Assembly (NCBI GenBank): GCA_032622095.1
Contig: CP136069.1
Coordinates: forward strand, 183,695,122-183,759,121
Source: Siphonodentalium dalli
Taxonomy: Eukaryota > Mollusca > Scaphopoda > Gadilida > Siphonodentaliidae
Length of the DNA: 64,000 nt
Direction of reading: 5' to 3'
In this document: one piece after another, positions 1 through 11,665 of the stretch
Layout of the letters: every line of letters starts with the position of its first letter
Numbering within the stretch: position 1 is the stretch's first letter
The notes under the pieces: generated by a model
What the model was told of the DNA's origin: nothing
The model's database searches: none
The model's input: only the letters and a program-made list of their open reading frames with translations
Program-made: the position numbers and the translations under genes

Positions 1-233
1 CTCGTCCAACATTATTACCTCCCCCTTGTCAGTTTGAAAGTCGACCAAGTTGAAATATAGTTGTCAAGAATCAGAGTTTCAACAGCAGCCTCTAAAGAAT
101 AATTACTCTGAAATAAATAAGAGCAAACACTTATCCTAAAATTAAACCAATTATTTCTCACTTTGGTTACATTCTGAGTATGGCAATAGGTCGACAAGTA
201 TACTATCAACTTATATCCGGACTATATATATCA

Positions 234-608
234 TTAAAGTGATGTGAAACAGTCCGATATGGTGATCAAATGGAAATGGAGAATAATCTTGCTCGAAGTA
301 GTTATTTTTACAAATATTATATCCAAATTTACAACACATACCATCATTCTTATATGTTTATTAAATACAGAGACTCTCGATGGCGAAATCGTTTTCGTTA
401 GTTTATCACCGATAGTTGCGTCCCGAATCGAGAAGTAAATATTTACAATTGAGCGTAGTTCAGGCGATGTTATTATGGAGTGGTCCAGCCGATTTGCTCG
501 GGATTTTCTGCAATGTTAGTAGAATGCTACATTACTCCAGTTGGCATAATACCTGAATACTAACTTATCAATTTCACGCACCCCAACAAGTCCATAATAT
601 GTCTTTAA
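234..608 (-). repeat. R1 interspersed repeat, copy A (TTAA-flanked MITE-like)
   Basis: This copy is inverted relative to two others at 45,185-45,545 and 58,827-59,200. All three share a body containing the words ACGAAAACGATTTCG and GATTCGGGACGCAACTATCG. Every copy begins and ends at a TTAA: here 234-237 and 605-608. The ends read TTAAAGTGATGTGAAAC and TTAAAGACATATTATG, so terminal inversion is only about six bases. No protein is encoded; the short open frame across 244-438 is antisense to this repeat. A non-autonomous TTAA-targeting DNA transposon is the simplest reading, but the weak inverted ends leave other origins possible. Confidence 0.65.
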
Positions 609-1505
609 ATTACGTACCGAAGTGGCGTAAACTCATTGACTGTTTCAACTCTTTATCATATCAAGGCTGATCTAATAACGAACGCTCTGTATTTGTATTG
701 TTACATAATGTAGAAATTAAGAGGACCGGTTACTCTTTTGTATGGGTATTCTCTATCATTTTCATATAAAGTTATTACGAGAAATGAATAAATGGGTTTA
801 TTGCTAGCCAGGAACATATATACATACATAACAATACACCAACGTATATCGATACGCAGTAGGGGACATCAGCATACATACACAGTCATAATTATTTCAT
901 ACCCACATCGAAAATCAATTGGGAATAAATCGGATCCCTCTGTGCAAACATGAGGTGGTTAAAGAGGCGCAATTATATATCTTTATTTATCCTCCATATA
1001 TAATAAAGACATAAGTATATAAATACATAACACAAATAATGCAAATACATATAAGAAACATCAGAAGGGGGCGCCGTCCGTCCGTCCATCCGTCTGAATA
1101 TTTCAGTTTGTAACTTGGGTGGTAATTACCCGATTGTGTTGTCCTTTAATTGGCATGGTGACAGCACCACAGGTTGGTGGAAATTCAATTCATTATTGTA
1201 AACTAATCGTCTAATTTGACATTTATGAGTACTATTGTCCTCATTTACAATTAAATAATAGCATAAATACATATCAAATACATATCAAATATGGAAAAAT
1301 CATAGGAAAGGATACACACGCACGCACGCACGCACAATGTTTTGAAATATACTGTTTATGGATCTGACCCATCTATGTTTGTTATGCCCCAACCCCCATA
1401 GGATGTGCAGGCATATAGTCGAGGGCTCCCACCGTCAGTCCGTCCGAACATTTCAGTTTGTAACGTGGGTGTTATTGATCGTATTTCGTTGTCCTTTTGG
1501 CATGG
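609..1505. other. No gene recognised
   Basis: AT-rich sequence without a convincing open frame. It contains a short (CACG)n tract near 1,316-1,335 and GC-richer islands around 1,065-1,100 and 1,420-1,460. These two islands share a CCGTCCGTCC-type phrase followed by TTTCAGTTTGTAAC, so they are a short diverged direct duplication. Confidence 0.4.
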
Positions 1506-1736
1506 TGATAGTACAGGTTGGGGATAGTACAGGTTGGGGATAGTACAGGTTGGTGATAGTACAGGTTGGGGATAGTACAGGTTGGTGATAGTACGGATTG
1601 GGGATAGTACATGTTGGTGATAGTACAGGTTGGGGATAATACAGGTTGGTGATAGTACAGGTTGGTGATAGTACAGGTTGGGGATAGTACAGGTTGGTGA
1701 TAGTACAGGTTGGTGATAGTACAGGTTGGTGATAGG
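1506..1736. repeat. 16-bp minisatellite, about 14 copies
   Basis: A tandem array of the unit TAGTACAGGTTGGKGA, in which the 14th base alternates between G and T. Individual units differ at few positions (for example TACGGATTGG and TACATGTTGG). All three minus-strand frames across it are open because the unit has no stop on that strand, giving repetitive YYHQPVLSPTCTI-like translations. These are by-products of the repeat, not genes. Confidence 0.9.
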
Positions 1737-2317
1737 ATACACTCATACTGCGCGTTTCGTCCATTAATGTTTACAAGAGTTACTGCCCTTGGTTTGTGAA
1801 ATTTATGTCTGCACGAATATATCCCCTTGTAACTTTGACAATAATCATCTGATTCAGTTGTGGTTTGGTGTGGTGATCGCACATCCGGGGGGGGGGGGAT
1901 ACCGACTTTCTACAGGTTTCGTTCATTCATTTTTACCAGAGTTACAACCCTTGTTCAACTTGTGAATTTCTTAATTTTGTATCTGTTTGCAAATTTGAAC
2001 ATGGAGCATTGTATTTGGTTGTTCTTGTGTGTGTTCTTGTGTGTTTTGATAGCCCAATTAAGGGGAGAGGATACACACTTCTTGGATTTACAAAATATCA
2101 AAATTATCAATATTTTCTATCCATACAAATATTTTGTATTGTCCATTCTCCAAACTGAGCGTCGGTGGAATATGCCACGCTTGGCGCACACTTGTTTTCA
2201 CATAACTTGTCGGTTCGATATAACATTCTTGGGAACAAGAAGCACAAATTATTGTCCGAGACTCACCCAATGTAATCGGACGCCACCCGCTTTGCGTGAA
2301 CCAATAAATGACGCATA

Positions 2318-2680
2318 TGGATAACAAGAAAACCATTGTCTGAAATGGTAACGCGCTCAAAATCATATATTATATACCCATGATTGTAATTATAGAATCT
2401 TTTTCATTTCTGTTATGTGTAATTGGCTTAGCTTATCACAAACCAAAAATCAATATTATTGACATAATGTAAACGCCAATAAACGAAATTGAAATTCTCA
2501 ACTACATCTTTTACCGGGCTCGGCCCCGTGGTCGCACTACAGCTCGGCCTCGGGGTCGTACTACAACTTTTAATGTGTCCCAATAATTAACATTCTATAA
2601 ATAGAACCCATATGCGCTATGGCAGCGCCCAGGCGAAACAATAATTTGTACATTAGTATACACGCGGCGCGCGTAATGAG
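2318..2680 (-). repeat. R2 interspersed repeat, copy A (short form)
   Basis: Closely matches 35,838-36,185 in the opposite orientation. Both contain a GACCCCGAGGCCGAG-type GC-rich phrase present twice, a TTTATAGAATGTTAATTATTGGGAC segment, and a terminal GCGTTACCATTNCTGACTATGG module. The terminal module also ends longer relatives at 44,940 and 47,730 and the fragment at 5,103-5,290. No protein family is recognised. Confidence 0.65.
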
Positions 2681-2984
2681 GGAATGATGTGAGGTAACCT
2701 GAGATATAATAACACTTGTAACAGTATGCAAGAATGGCAATGGTCTGACTGGGGTGTGATTTGATCATCATATCACCTGGCAGTGATAAAGAATGGTAAT
2801 TGAAAAGGATACACGAGTAGTGGGTGAAGACAATTGACGGGAACTCCAAGGCACCCAACAAAAGTGGTTTCCTAATAATCGTGATTAAGGTCGGAATAAC
2901 GATAGTGATGGCAATAATTGTACTCCGATTCAATGCCAAATAATAGTTGGGAAATATAATTGAAATTGATAATCAGGCTGACAC

Positions 2985-3240
2985 TGTTATAGGGCACCTG
3001 GGAGAAGGTAAGTATATTGGAAACAATGACTGGAATAATAATGCCCTGCAATAAACAATTCCAAAATCACGCGAAGGCTCTTGAAATTGAGTAAACGAAT
3101 TATAGATAAACAGTTGCGGAGAGTGGCTTTGTTTTTCAAATAAAAGAGACTTAATGCGCTGAACACATTCCAACACTTTTGCTTGTGGGAATGAGGCACA
3201 CAATCTGCACGCGAAGGCTCTAAACATTTTACCGATGACT
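2985..3240 (-). pseudogene. Second DIRS-like RT fragment
   Basis: Minus-strand translation contains LCASFPQAKVLECVQRIKSL, a near repeat of LCASLPQATLLECIQNIKSL encoded at about 4,735-4,800. In DIRS elements this stretch follows the YLDD palm of reverse transcriptase. Here it is broken by frameshifts after a few dozen residues and lies beyond the recombinase end of the main relic. It is therefore either a second decayed copy or a local duplication. Confidence 0.6.
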
Positions 3241-3439
3241 GAAATATAGTAAACGTAAGGGGGGGGGCAAACAATGTATACAATGTCAATCCAGGTCATA
3301 AGATGACTCAATGAGCACCGATGGTTGAGACTGTACAGCCTATATGTACTAGCACCATAAAATGCAAATTTGGCAACTCTGGATGACTTATGTGAAGGAC
3401 ACAGACATCCCAGATCCGAGATAAACATGTGTTAAATTA

Positions 3440-4120
3440 TAGATGAAGGCCTAATATAGCGGTGATATGCATTGGACTTCCATCTACCCTTACGACGAAT
3501 CTGGGAATCAGGCAAACCCGAGTCCGCGGCGAACGAAGCCGCACCTATCCGGAAGCTGTGAGTCATAAATAAATCTGAACTAAGACTGCATTATTTGAGA
3601 CATTGTTTAAAAACAACATCAAACTGAATCCGGAGAAGTGGCGTCCCATCTGGGAATGAGATAAGAGGTTCCTGGACAGGGCCTCGTAAATTGTAATATG
3701 TGCTCAAATTTTGGACCGGGCAAATCTGAAGCTCAAATCTGCGATCTGATATGTAGCAATCTGTCAGTTGCAAAACGTTATTTTTGTTCGCCCGAGAGCT
3801 GGGGCATAGTTTGCCATAGCGAAGAAAGCTGTTGTGAAAATTGTGGCCATTAGTTGTTGTTTATAAATTGTTAGGCCAAGCAATGGAAGGGCTCGAACCA
3901 TGCTCTGGATAATGGGTAACGTTGTCGATAAACGCGCCCGTAACGGGTTCAGGCTACCTACTACACACAATATTTTCTTAACAAGGAAACTTTGAGTCGG
4001 ATATGCGATGCCCCTGACCTTATGAATGAATGAGACCGCCGATACAGCACTTGTTATAGAACTGACAGCTAAGCCTTTCTTATACAAATTTACAAATAAG
4101 AAATAAATAAACATATTGCA
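3440..4120 (-). pseudogene. DIRS-type tyrosine recombinase, broken
   Basis: Read on the minus strand this gives, in order: an N-terminal SAM-like segment (GLAVSSITSAVSAVSFIHK, then GIAYPTQSFLVKKIL); a central segment FELQICPVQNL followed by YYNLRGPVQEPL; and the catalytic HSFRIGAA (3,549-3,560 encodes HSFR) followed by GRWKSNAYHRYIR. HxxR and GRW are the signature of recombinases that integrate DIRS/Ngaro-type retrotransposons through a circular intermediate. There is a one-base frame change near 3,775 and an in-frame stop at 3,588-3,590, so this copy cannot make an active enzyme. It lies downstream of RT/RNase H remnants on the same strand, matching the DIRS order RT-RH-YR. Confidence 0.8.
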
Positions 4121-4261
4121 TTAACCAGTAAAGGCAATAGGCACGGAATGTTTGTTCCCGTACAGGAAGTAATGAGATGACTGCAGTATGTTCTGTATTG
4201 TCTTTTTGACGATGTGGATAGCGATTGAGAGAAAAGGTAATCTAGAGTTGCAGTAAGTGCT

Positions 4262-5083
4262 CTAATGTGAGGTGTGGTGGCTGAAAGGAAGGGTAAAGAT
4301 GCATGGATTGACTGAACTGAAGGCGACTGAACATATCAAGTATGAATCCCTGATACAATGGGCTATAATTCTAGAACTGAAATATTTTTTTTCGCGATGT
4401 GTACATTCTCCTACTACATATTCTGGACAGAACATTGCAGCGAAACCAGCGGAAGCCCCCGCTTCTGAAAAGACTTGCAAGGAGCCGGACGTTAACAAAC
4501 TGGCGTTCAAGGAAAAATGAAGTGCCATTGAAATGTTCCAGAAATAATAGCCAAATTTGTAAATCTACATTCACCTCGCAGGTGACTCGGATATGATGAT
4601 GTAATTTTGTAATACCGATTGTTTTGCTTATAAGTCGACGAAGAAACACTCGTCCTGGTTGTGTCACAGAGCAATTGGAATTGAGTAAACCAATTATAGA
4701 TAAAAAGTCGCGGAGCGTGGCTGCGTTTTTCAATAAAAGAGACTTAATGTTCTGAATGCATTCCAACAATGTTGCTTGTGGGAGTGAGGCACACAATTTG
4801 ATTGTATCCAAATGGATACCTAAAAAGTAATCGATGTTGAGGGGAAAATAGTTTTGTCATGTGCAATCGGCAAGCGTAGATGTTCACACATGCGGAGAAA
4901 TGATTGTAAATAGGCGCCACACAGTGATTCCGAAGAAGCGATGAGGCAGAAATCGTCCAGATAGTGTACACAGTACCGGATTGCGAGTTTATTTTTGCAA
5001 TCCATTCGAGTGCCGTGCTGAAAGCTTCGAAATTGTGACAACTGGACGAAACCCCCATGGGCATGCATTTATCGAAGTAATAA
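4262..5083 (-). pseudogene. DIRS-type reverse transcriptase/RNase H, broken
   Basis: Minus-strand reading from 5,083 gives the RT palm motif MPMGVSSSCHNFEAFSTALE, then CVHYLDDFCLIASSESL with the polymerase YLDD box, then LDTIKLCASLPQATLLEC. Next come GLLNSNCSVTQPGRVFLRRL, the conserved post-RT connection of DIRS elements, and FNGTSFF. A weak RNase H start (VFSEAGASAGFAAMF) follows at about 4,410-4,475. Its usual TDAS aspartate is replaced, which suggests decay. At least two frameshifts (near 4,980 and 4,815) break the frame. The 5' edge at about 5,083 is abrupt; the missing N-terminal RT is represented at 7,165-7,400. Confidence 0.8.
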
Positions 5084-5102
5084 AGATTATCTAATTAAAA
5101 AC

Positions 5103-5290
5103 CTAACAGATGATAATCATCTGGATGACAAGCCAGTACTCTGAAAGCAGAAAGTACATAAATTCTAGTGTAGTAAGATCCAACGGCTTTGAATGATGTT
5201 GATTGCGTCCTGGCCAGACGCATAGCATATACTGATACAAGAAAACCATAGTCAGAAATGGTAACGCCACCAAGATCATATTAGCCATAA
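5103..5290 (-). repeat. R2 terminal module fragment
   Basis: Carries the R2 end module GCGTTACCATTTCTGACTATGG in minus orientation, preceded by ATGGCTAATATGATCTTGG. The short frame MANMILVALPFLTMVFLY starts at 5,288. Related starts occur at 44,943 and 47,728 on the plus strand, and a similar frame without the MAN start occurs near 2,366 on the minus strand. Downstream residues differ between copies, so only the first 15-18 residues are shared. Confidence 0.5.
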
Positions 5291-5516
5291 ATATAAATTA
5301 TAATATAATTATAATATAAAATATTATTCATTAGTTAGCGCCTATATTAGCGCTTGTCAAATACCATCTAATAAATATTCATCTTATTCACAACTTTAAG
5401 GAGTCCTTCTGGCACACGAGAATATTTATCGCCGTTTGATTTGCACCAAGTGAACTCGGCGCATATATAATTGATAGAACTGACCTTTATTATGATGATC
5501 GTGTCGTTATTTGTTT

Positions 5517-5640
5517 AAGATACGTATCAATTGACATATACGCACCCGTTCCCTATTAAAATCTATATATATCGCCCATTTTAGGGGACCTCCGCGAATT
5601 CGGGGACTTCCGCAAAGTGATCTCCACAAATCGGGACCTA
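5517..5640 (-). repeat. Interspersed repeat shared with 43,990-44,110
   Basis: This segment is the inverted counterpart of 43,990-44,110. Shared words include CGGGGACTTCCGCAAA / GGAAGTCCCCGAATTCGCGG, GGGAACGGGTGCGTATATG and TCAATTGATACGTAT. At 44 kb the copy sits inside a longer R2 repeat, so the two probably moved or duplicated together with flanking pieces. Confidence 0.6.
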
Positions 5641-6081
5641 CTGCAAATCGTCGCACCCAATGCAATTTGTAAACAAATACGATTGACATGCGTTTTAACG
5701 AGGTGAGCTTTAATTAAACGAAAGAAGCATTCTACATAAACTATTTGTCATGGACTCAGCCAGTGTGCCATATATATGAGTCAACTAAGGTCGCTTTGCG
5801 TGGTAAAAGTGAAAAGTGAAAGTGGAAAATCCTATTGAAAATGAAACTGAAAGTAGCCTACAATTTTGGGAAATTCCGCGGCAGATTGCAGTGAATCTAT
5901 ACTATTATACTATTGGAAGTGAATGTACAATTCCTGGAATTCTATCAGATATCCCGACTCTGCTCGTTTTCGTGATCATAGGTTATATAGGCCCTATATG
6001 ACCACGAAAACTAGTCGAGTCGCGATACATCCATCGGTACAAACACATTGTGTATACGATACAATTTTGACTTGATGACTA

Positions 6082-7135
6082 GAAAATAAAAGATCGCGGT
6101 TAATCCAAGTCTCCAACAGAACAGACATGCGCGCTCCAATTAAAATTACCCACAATTCACTTCACTACACAGGGGTTCCCAAAGGGTTATACATTATTTT
6201 CAGGCTATCAGAGTATTTATATTTTCAACAACATATTATTACACCAGTGACTTTAAGTTTACAATTTCAGCATGTCCTGACCCTATGGATACGATTTATC
6301 ATATTTCCAAAAACGTATTATACACCGGTGCCGTTAACTTTACAATTTCAGCATATACGTGATTCTATTGGTACGATTGAGTAAGGTACAAAAAAACATA
6401 TCCAAGAATATATTTCTCCATTCGACCATGAGTCTATACATATCTGTACACTAGTGTCCACCCACTTCGTGGCGGGAATAACCTTACAAATTCGCAACTG
6501 AAGACCGTCTACTACTATAGCTCATGTATTAAATCAACCCCCCACCTGCCCCCTGTGCATAATAACTGTTCCATTTGTACCGCGCACTTCCGCGTAGTTC
6601 TGCGCAGTTCCGCGCACTGTTTCGAGGTGCCGGTACTACGGGTTTATCGAGTACGCTAGTTTATAAACAAACTTTTGTCAATAGCCGTTTTGGTCAAACT
6701 AAACCTTTTTCGACCGTGACAGCAGATCCGAATAGTAGCTAAGATGTATTTAGATGAATTATCAAAAGAATTTGACCGATTAGGGTGCATTTTAAAAGAA
6801 TCGAGTGGATAAATCTTGCTGACATTTTCATAAAACACGCCGAAGATAAAAGATGGCGGTTATCACAATAGAACAGGCATAATATTACCCATAATTCACC
6901 TCACTATACCAGGGGGCTCCCAATGGGTTATATATTATTTTCAGGCTATCAGATTATTTATATTTTCAACAACATATTATTACACCGGTGACTTTAAGAT
7001 TACAATATCAGCCTGTCCTGACTATCGATACGATTGAGTCATATTTTCAAAAACATATTATACACCGGTGGCGTTAACTTTACAATTTCAACATCTACGT
7101 GATTCTATCGGTACGATTTGAGTAAGGTACAAAAA
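6082..7135. repeat. Direct duplication of about 300 bp (6,082-6,395 and 6,838-7,135)
   Basis: The two blocks align along their length. Both contain TTATTTTCAGGCTATCAGA, ATATTTTCAACAACATATTA, ACACCGGTG and TTAACTTTACAATTTCA, and both end in GAGTAAGGTACAAAAA. The 440-bp spacer is not duplicated. The pair lies in the stretch separating the two halves of the DIRS relic. No coding function is seen. Confidence 0.75.
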
Positions 7136-7164
7136 AAAAAATCTTCGCCCACTCGACCACAGAA

Positions 7165-8600
7165 TTGGAGACTACCACTGAATATGAAAAACAGCCACAC
7201 TAGAAACACCACAGGGTGGCGTAATGAAATCGGTTTGGATGTGGTCGTTTACTGTTTCACCGTTGGGATATGAAAGGTGGTGTATCAAACGATATTCACC
7301 GGGTTGCTTCATAGGAACTACCCCTATTGGGGAACTAAAACATATGGGAGATGCTGGCCTTTGAAAGGCCTCGCTATTTTACCGATTGATATCTCTGTTT
7401 CTATCTTTTTTTTCTGATTATGTCAGGCATTTCCAAAACTGATATCAAGTTAGGAGACTCGCGAGCAGTCACCATTTCTTCATAACCAAATCGAAAAACA
7501 AGTGTGAAGCCACTGATTAAGAAATCCCGATTGGATTGTTCATAACCAGATAACTCATTCAGTAATGGGACTAGGATTGGTGTTGGCAATTTTTGTTGGT
7601 GCATTTTATCTAAATGATGAGGATTTTGAACCTCTTGCATTTGGCGGATGATAAGGCAGCGCGAGCATTTGACGAAACTGTGGGATTGTTTTACATAAGA
7701 AACAGTTATGGGAGAAGTTGCAACCTGTGCGATTTTCCCCTGTGAAAATCCCAACAGTATCCATTGGGTATTGAGATCTTTGATTTGGGAAAATGGTTTT
7801 GAGTTTTATGATGATACTCACGTTCTGGTTGAGAAGGTGTAAACACAGGCACACGTGGTGCTGCCTGCATGTAAAACTCCCATTGAATGTGGTTCCAAGA
7901 CAAATTTGGATTAAATTGATGCAATTGACGGAACTGCCGATCATAATAGGACCAATCGTAATCAGCCCGAGCCATCATACGGATCCGCATTAGATGCTCA
8001 TGAGACTGGGGATGTGCGACGGGAATAATGATGAAAAATATGAAATCATCAAGCCACTGGTTGGTGTCTGAAATGACTTTGTTTGATTTTGGTTGCACAA
8101 AAAATGACTGAGCACCAATATTAATTCCCATGTTGACGGGAGCTGAAATATTAGCATTGTGGTCATGATCTGACAGTAACGAAGCCAGAGGAGTAAATGC
8201 ATTGGCCCATTGGCACCAGGAACATGAGCGTCCAAAGGCGTTGCCATGGGAACGAAGTCGGGCTGAGGCATACTAGACAGGAATGACGAAGCGCCATGAG
8301 AATAGGGCGAGTCGGGAAGTCCCAAAACTGGAGGCGGCTGAACACCAGAGGCCGGAACGGAATGTAACAGCACCGGGTGCGCATTGACAGAAGATTGAAG
8401 AGGGCGCTGAAGTGTGCTGAACGTCCGGGACTGGTACAGATAACGGAATGTCCCAAGGGGCCGGATGGCCGGTGGAGGAAGCTGATGTGTGCTGAATGTC
8501 TGACACGCGGTGGGGCTAGAGGCCGAAGACGGGCCAAGATTAGCATAACATGCAGATAAACAGGCTGGACGAGAGTTATTGACTGACGACACCGAGCTCA
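7165..8600 (-). pseudogene. DIRS-type gag-like region and RT N-terminus, broken
   Basis: Minus-strand order: a Ser/Pro-rich leader (8,600-8,200); a helical gag-like segment (QWLDDFIFF, then YYDRQFRQLHQFNPNLSWNH); and a Cys/His cluster spread over three frames (YCWDFHRGK, CNFSHNCFLC). Next is the pre-RT region PTPILVPLLNELSGYEQSN and ESPNLISVLEMPDIIRKK, then the RT N-terminus SSPIGVVPMKQPGEYRLIHH with LSYPNGETVNDHI at about 7,220-7,320. This is the usual arrangement in metazoan DIRS/tyrosine-recombinase retroelements. Several frameshifts make it a relic. It ends about 2 kb before the palm fragment at 5,083 on the same strand, so both may be one element interrupted by later insertions. Confidence 0.7.
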
Positions 8601-9149
8601 TAAGAGTGTATGAGCAGTGAACTGCAGAAGAGCCAGAATGTCACCAGGACATCACCGTGGAAGTGGGTGCTGTCTGAAATGAACAGGTCCAAACCGGAAC
8701 GTGTAAAGTTGTAGCCTGAAAGTAGGGAGGCACTGATAATGTGAATACAGGAATGTGAGTCAGTTGAGTCCCAGGAGGCACGGGCCAAGCAGTCATAATA
8801 TATGGCACGAAACGTGAGCATCGAAAACTATATATCCATTTGCCGTACCTTGGGTTATCACTGGTACAGCTATTACACGCCCAATCTAACCACCACGTTC
8901 ACGTCAGTCCTATACTTATTTAATCCAAGTCAGCCCAATAATTCGTATTATCTGAATCATCGAAAGATATTCAGCAAGTTATATTTTAGCGAAACTAGCC
9001 GTTTTGATGTTTTAAATTTGTTTTTAACTTTTATGTTCTATGTTCGACTGCTGTCCCCTGAACCGACGCGAGACTACGGAAATATCACCTGCGACCTTCA
9101 CTTTCGATTATGTCAGTCGTTTCCAAAAGTGTGATGTTCATTCTTACAG
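8601..9149. other. No gene recognised
   Basis: Open frames of 80-110 codons occur on both strands but match no family I know and carry no clear motif. The region could hold upstream exons of the plus-strand gene starting at 9,150, but no exon with good splice signals stood out. Confidence 0.3.
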
Positions 9150-11665
9150 ACATTACACCAGACTGGTACTTTTGATATTTCAAAAGAATTCTGACAAACA
9201 ACCTGAAGATGGGGCCAAACTGGAAAAGCTTGCCAAGTATGTATTCATACAACATTATATTTATAGACAGAACTTAACATGGATTTCAATCATATCTCTT
9301 ATATCGAATCAGTTATGAGAGGCATAAGGATATATTTCACAAGAGCTGTAACAGCTCTGTATTTATTACACGTCATACTGCATGGTTCATTTGAGAGGAA
9401 TTACTATATATTCTTGAAAAATTTAAATTCCATTCTGAATAAGAAGTACTCTCAGATATATTCTTATCTGCAAACTTTCAATGTCAACTGCAGACTCAAT
9501 ATGTTATATTTACAATTTCGCAGACTTAATTCTGTATCCGTTATCTGCGAAAGATTCGCACCCTGTGACATCTGGTCGCAACAATTAGCCTAATGTCAAT
9601 TCTAATTTGATCTCGATGTCAAACTGATATAGTCTGATATAGTCTGTTTGTTTGAAAATAATAAATTAGTTTTAACATTTTATATGATTGCCATCTAAAT
9701 GTTGCCATTTTAAATTTCAATGATATGCAATGATGATTTACTGATTAATAACATCTTGACCCATTTATTCCTTAACTATTTTACCCAAGTGACATAAAGA
9801 TGATGTCCAAATTTGTATCACTCACACAGGAAAGCATCATCATCCTACCCACTACTCCTTGGTGCCATTGGGTCTATATCAACTGAGCAGGTGATGGACT
9901 TATGTCCGACAGTTTCATCTTGGATACCCGATGCTGATACAAGAATTATTGAGGGGATATCAATCACCTTGGCTGCAACACGACAGGTTAGTATTCACAA
10001 TCATCTGCATTGGATTTGTTGAAATGGAACTTGCTAAAACTAAATGTTTCTATGAAAAATATCACAATGTTTGGTCTCGTTGGTTACCACTAACTCGTTG
10101 CAAAAATGGCTGACTTATGTCATTTTTTCAGCAGCCAATCAGAAGGAAGTGATGTTTTCAAAACTGATATTGATTGGTATAGGTCTGTCTTAAAATGGAT
10201 CTTGCCAAATGTTGATGCAATTTTTGTGATGATCATGTCAGATATTTTTTGGAATGGCAAACTCAATAAAAATTAGGTCATTGATGTTCAAAGATTATCA
10301 AATTTGAAATCCAACAATGTGCAGGCTATGTTGGTCTAGATCTGCCTGATAGTGATAATATTTAAGCTATGTCTGATTTGAGACTGGGCTTCTCCCTTAA
10401 TTGCCTGCAGCTTATAGCATTCACAAATTGGTCCACACACTGTCTTGTGCAATCAATTTTCATAATTTGTGCACATAAGTTAACACTGTAGATAATGTTT
10501 TGGAATGGAAAACTCAAAGTAAAATTATTTAATGATAGAATTGATGAAATTTCATAATAATATGTAGATTCTACACGCTGTCCACTTGGACTCTGAGATG
10601 GAGTCTGTAGAACTCTACATAAAAGACGTTTTGGGAACTCATCACACAAAGAGACTTGGGGCGCTGATATCTACACATGAAGCAGAAGACCGCCCATATT
10701 TGGCCAGTATTCTTTCTGAGAGAGACGACAGTACAGTAAGATTTAATATTATATCTTACCTTAACCCTTTACCCAACAGAAGGGCCCTGTGCCAATGAAT
10801 TCTCTTATATATGCGAGTCGACCATAGGTCGCCTCGCATATATAAGAGAATGCATTGGCTTAACACATTAAAAATTATAAATTGTTAAAGAATGTAAGAA
10901 AAAATGGTAAAAAGTGTTAGAAAAAGATTTTTTTTAGGCCAATGCATTCTCTTATATATGCGAGGCGACCTATGGTCGACTCGCATATATAAGAGAATGC
11001 ATTGGCACAGGGCATAACTGTAACTATCACAATGTGGTCAAGGAGCCGGTTCCAATTATATCCATATTTGTATGGTTCTATTGAGACAGACCGAAGATAT
11101 TTTAGGCTGTTGAAGCTTTATTTGGCCGGTTTTGGCCGTTTTGTTGGGTAAAGGGTTAATTAATGATCATTTTCAGATCAATAATATTGTTACATTTTAG
11201 TTAAATCATAGTTGCCAAGACATAGCCGAGGTAGTTAATAACATAAGAATAGTTATTAGAGATTTATTTATATTTAATCTATCTTTCACAGGTAAATTAT
11301 ATCCGAAATTAATGTGTTCAGGGCAATTAAGAATGCCAAACCGAATTAGGTCAACATTCAGTAGATTAAAAAACATAGCTGTGGTGTGTGTTTATATGTA
11401 CATTGTTGTTTTTGGAGATGCTCTAGCATCAAAATCTTAAATCAAGGAACTTCTCAGTTCCAAAAAGTACCACAGTCTTCACTTAGTTGATCAGGTTGTT
11501 GCCTGTACATATTGATCATTTTGCACATGATCTGCTAACCATGTCTAATCTTATTTATGTTTCTAGATGGCTGATTGGATCAAAGGGTCAGCATCTGAGA
11601 TTGCGATCTGCACACCTAAGTGGGCTGCACACATTGGCATCACCGAATTAGCGCTTCGACAGAAG
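9150..11665 (+). CDS. Predicted internal exons of an unrecognised spliced gene
   Basis: Four candidate exons connect with matching phases. Exon 9,150-9,236 lies between TTCTTACAG and GTATGT. Exon 9,830-9,986 lies between CTCACACAG and GTTAGT. Exon 10,568-10,735 has a weak acceptor TATGTAG and donor GTAAGA; an alternative in-frame acceptor sits at 10,597/10,598. Exon 11,567-11,665 follows TTTCTAG; its donor GTTGAC is weak. The first junction makes an AA|G lysine codon and the next two are phase 0. Readable peptide includes GAKLEKLAK, SSYPLLLGAIGSISTEQVMD, ESVELYIKDVLGTHHTKRL and MADWIKGSASEIAICTPKWA. It looks like a soluble helical protein, but I do not recognise the family. A hairpin MITE (10,761-11,160) sits in the third intron, 25 nt after the donor. 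The N-terminus was not found. Confidence 0.42.
10761..11160 (+). mobile_element. Hairpin MITE, subfamily 1, full length
   Basis: Bounded by perfect 18-bp inverted ends TTAACCCTTTACCCAACA and its complement, with TTAA at both edges as expected for a piggyBac-type target duplication (CCC next to TTAA). Inside are two approximately 70-bp hairpins with arms GCCAATGCATTCTCTTATAT and complement, inverted to each other across an AT-rich spacer, then a unique tail with TATCACAATGTGGTC. No transposase is encoded. Other full copies lie at 28,345, 30,500, 36,293 and 53,642. Confidence 0.85.

Noticed and set aside
1356-1882. Overlapping minus-strand open frames rich in YYHQPVLSPTC
   Set aside because: They are translations of the 16-bp minisatellite in three registers.
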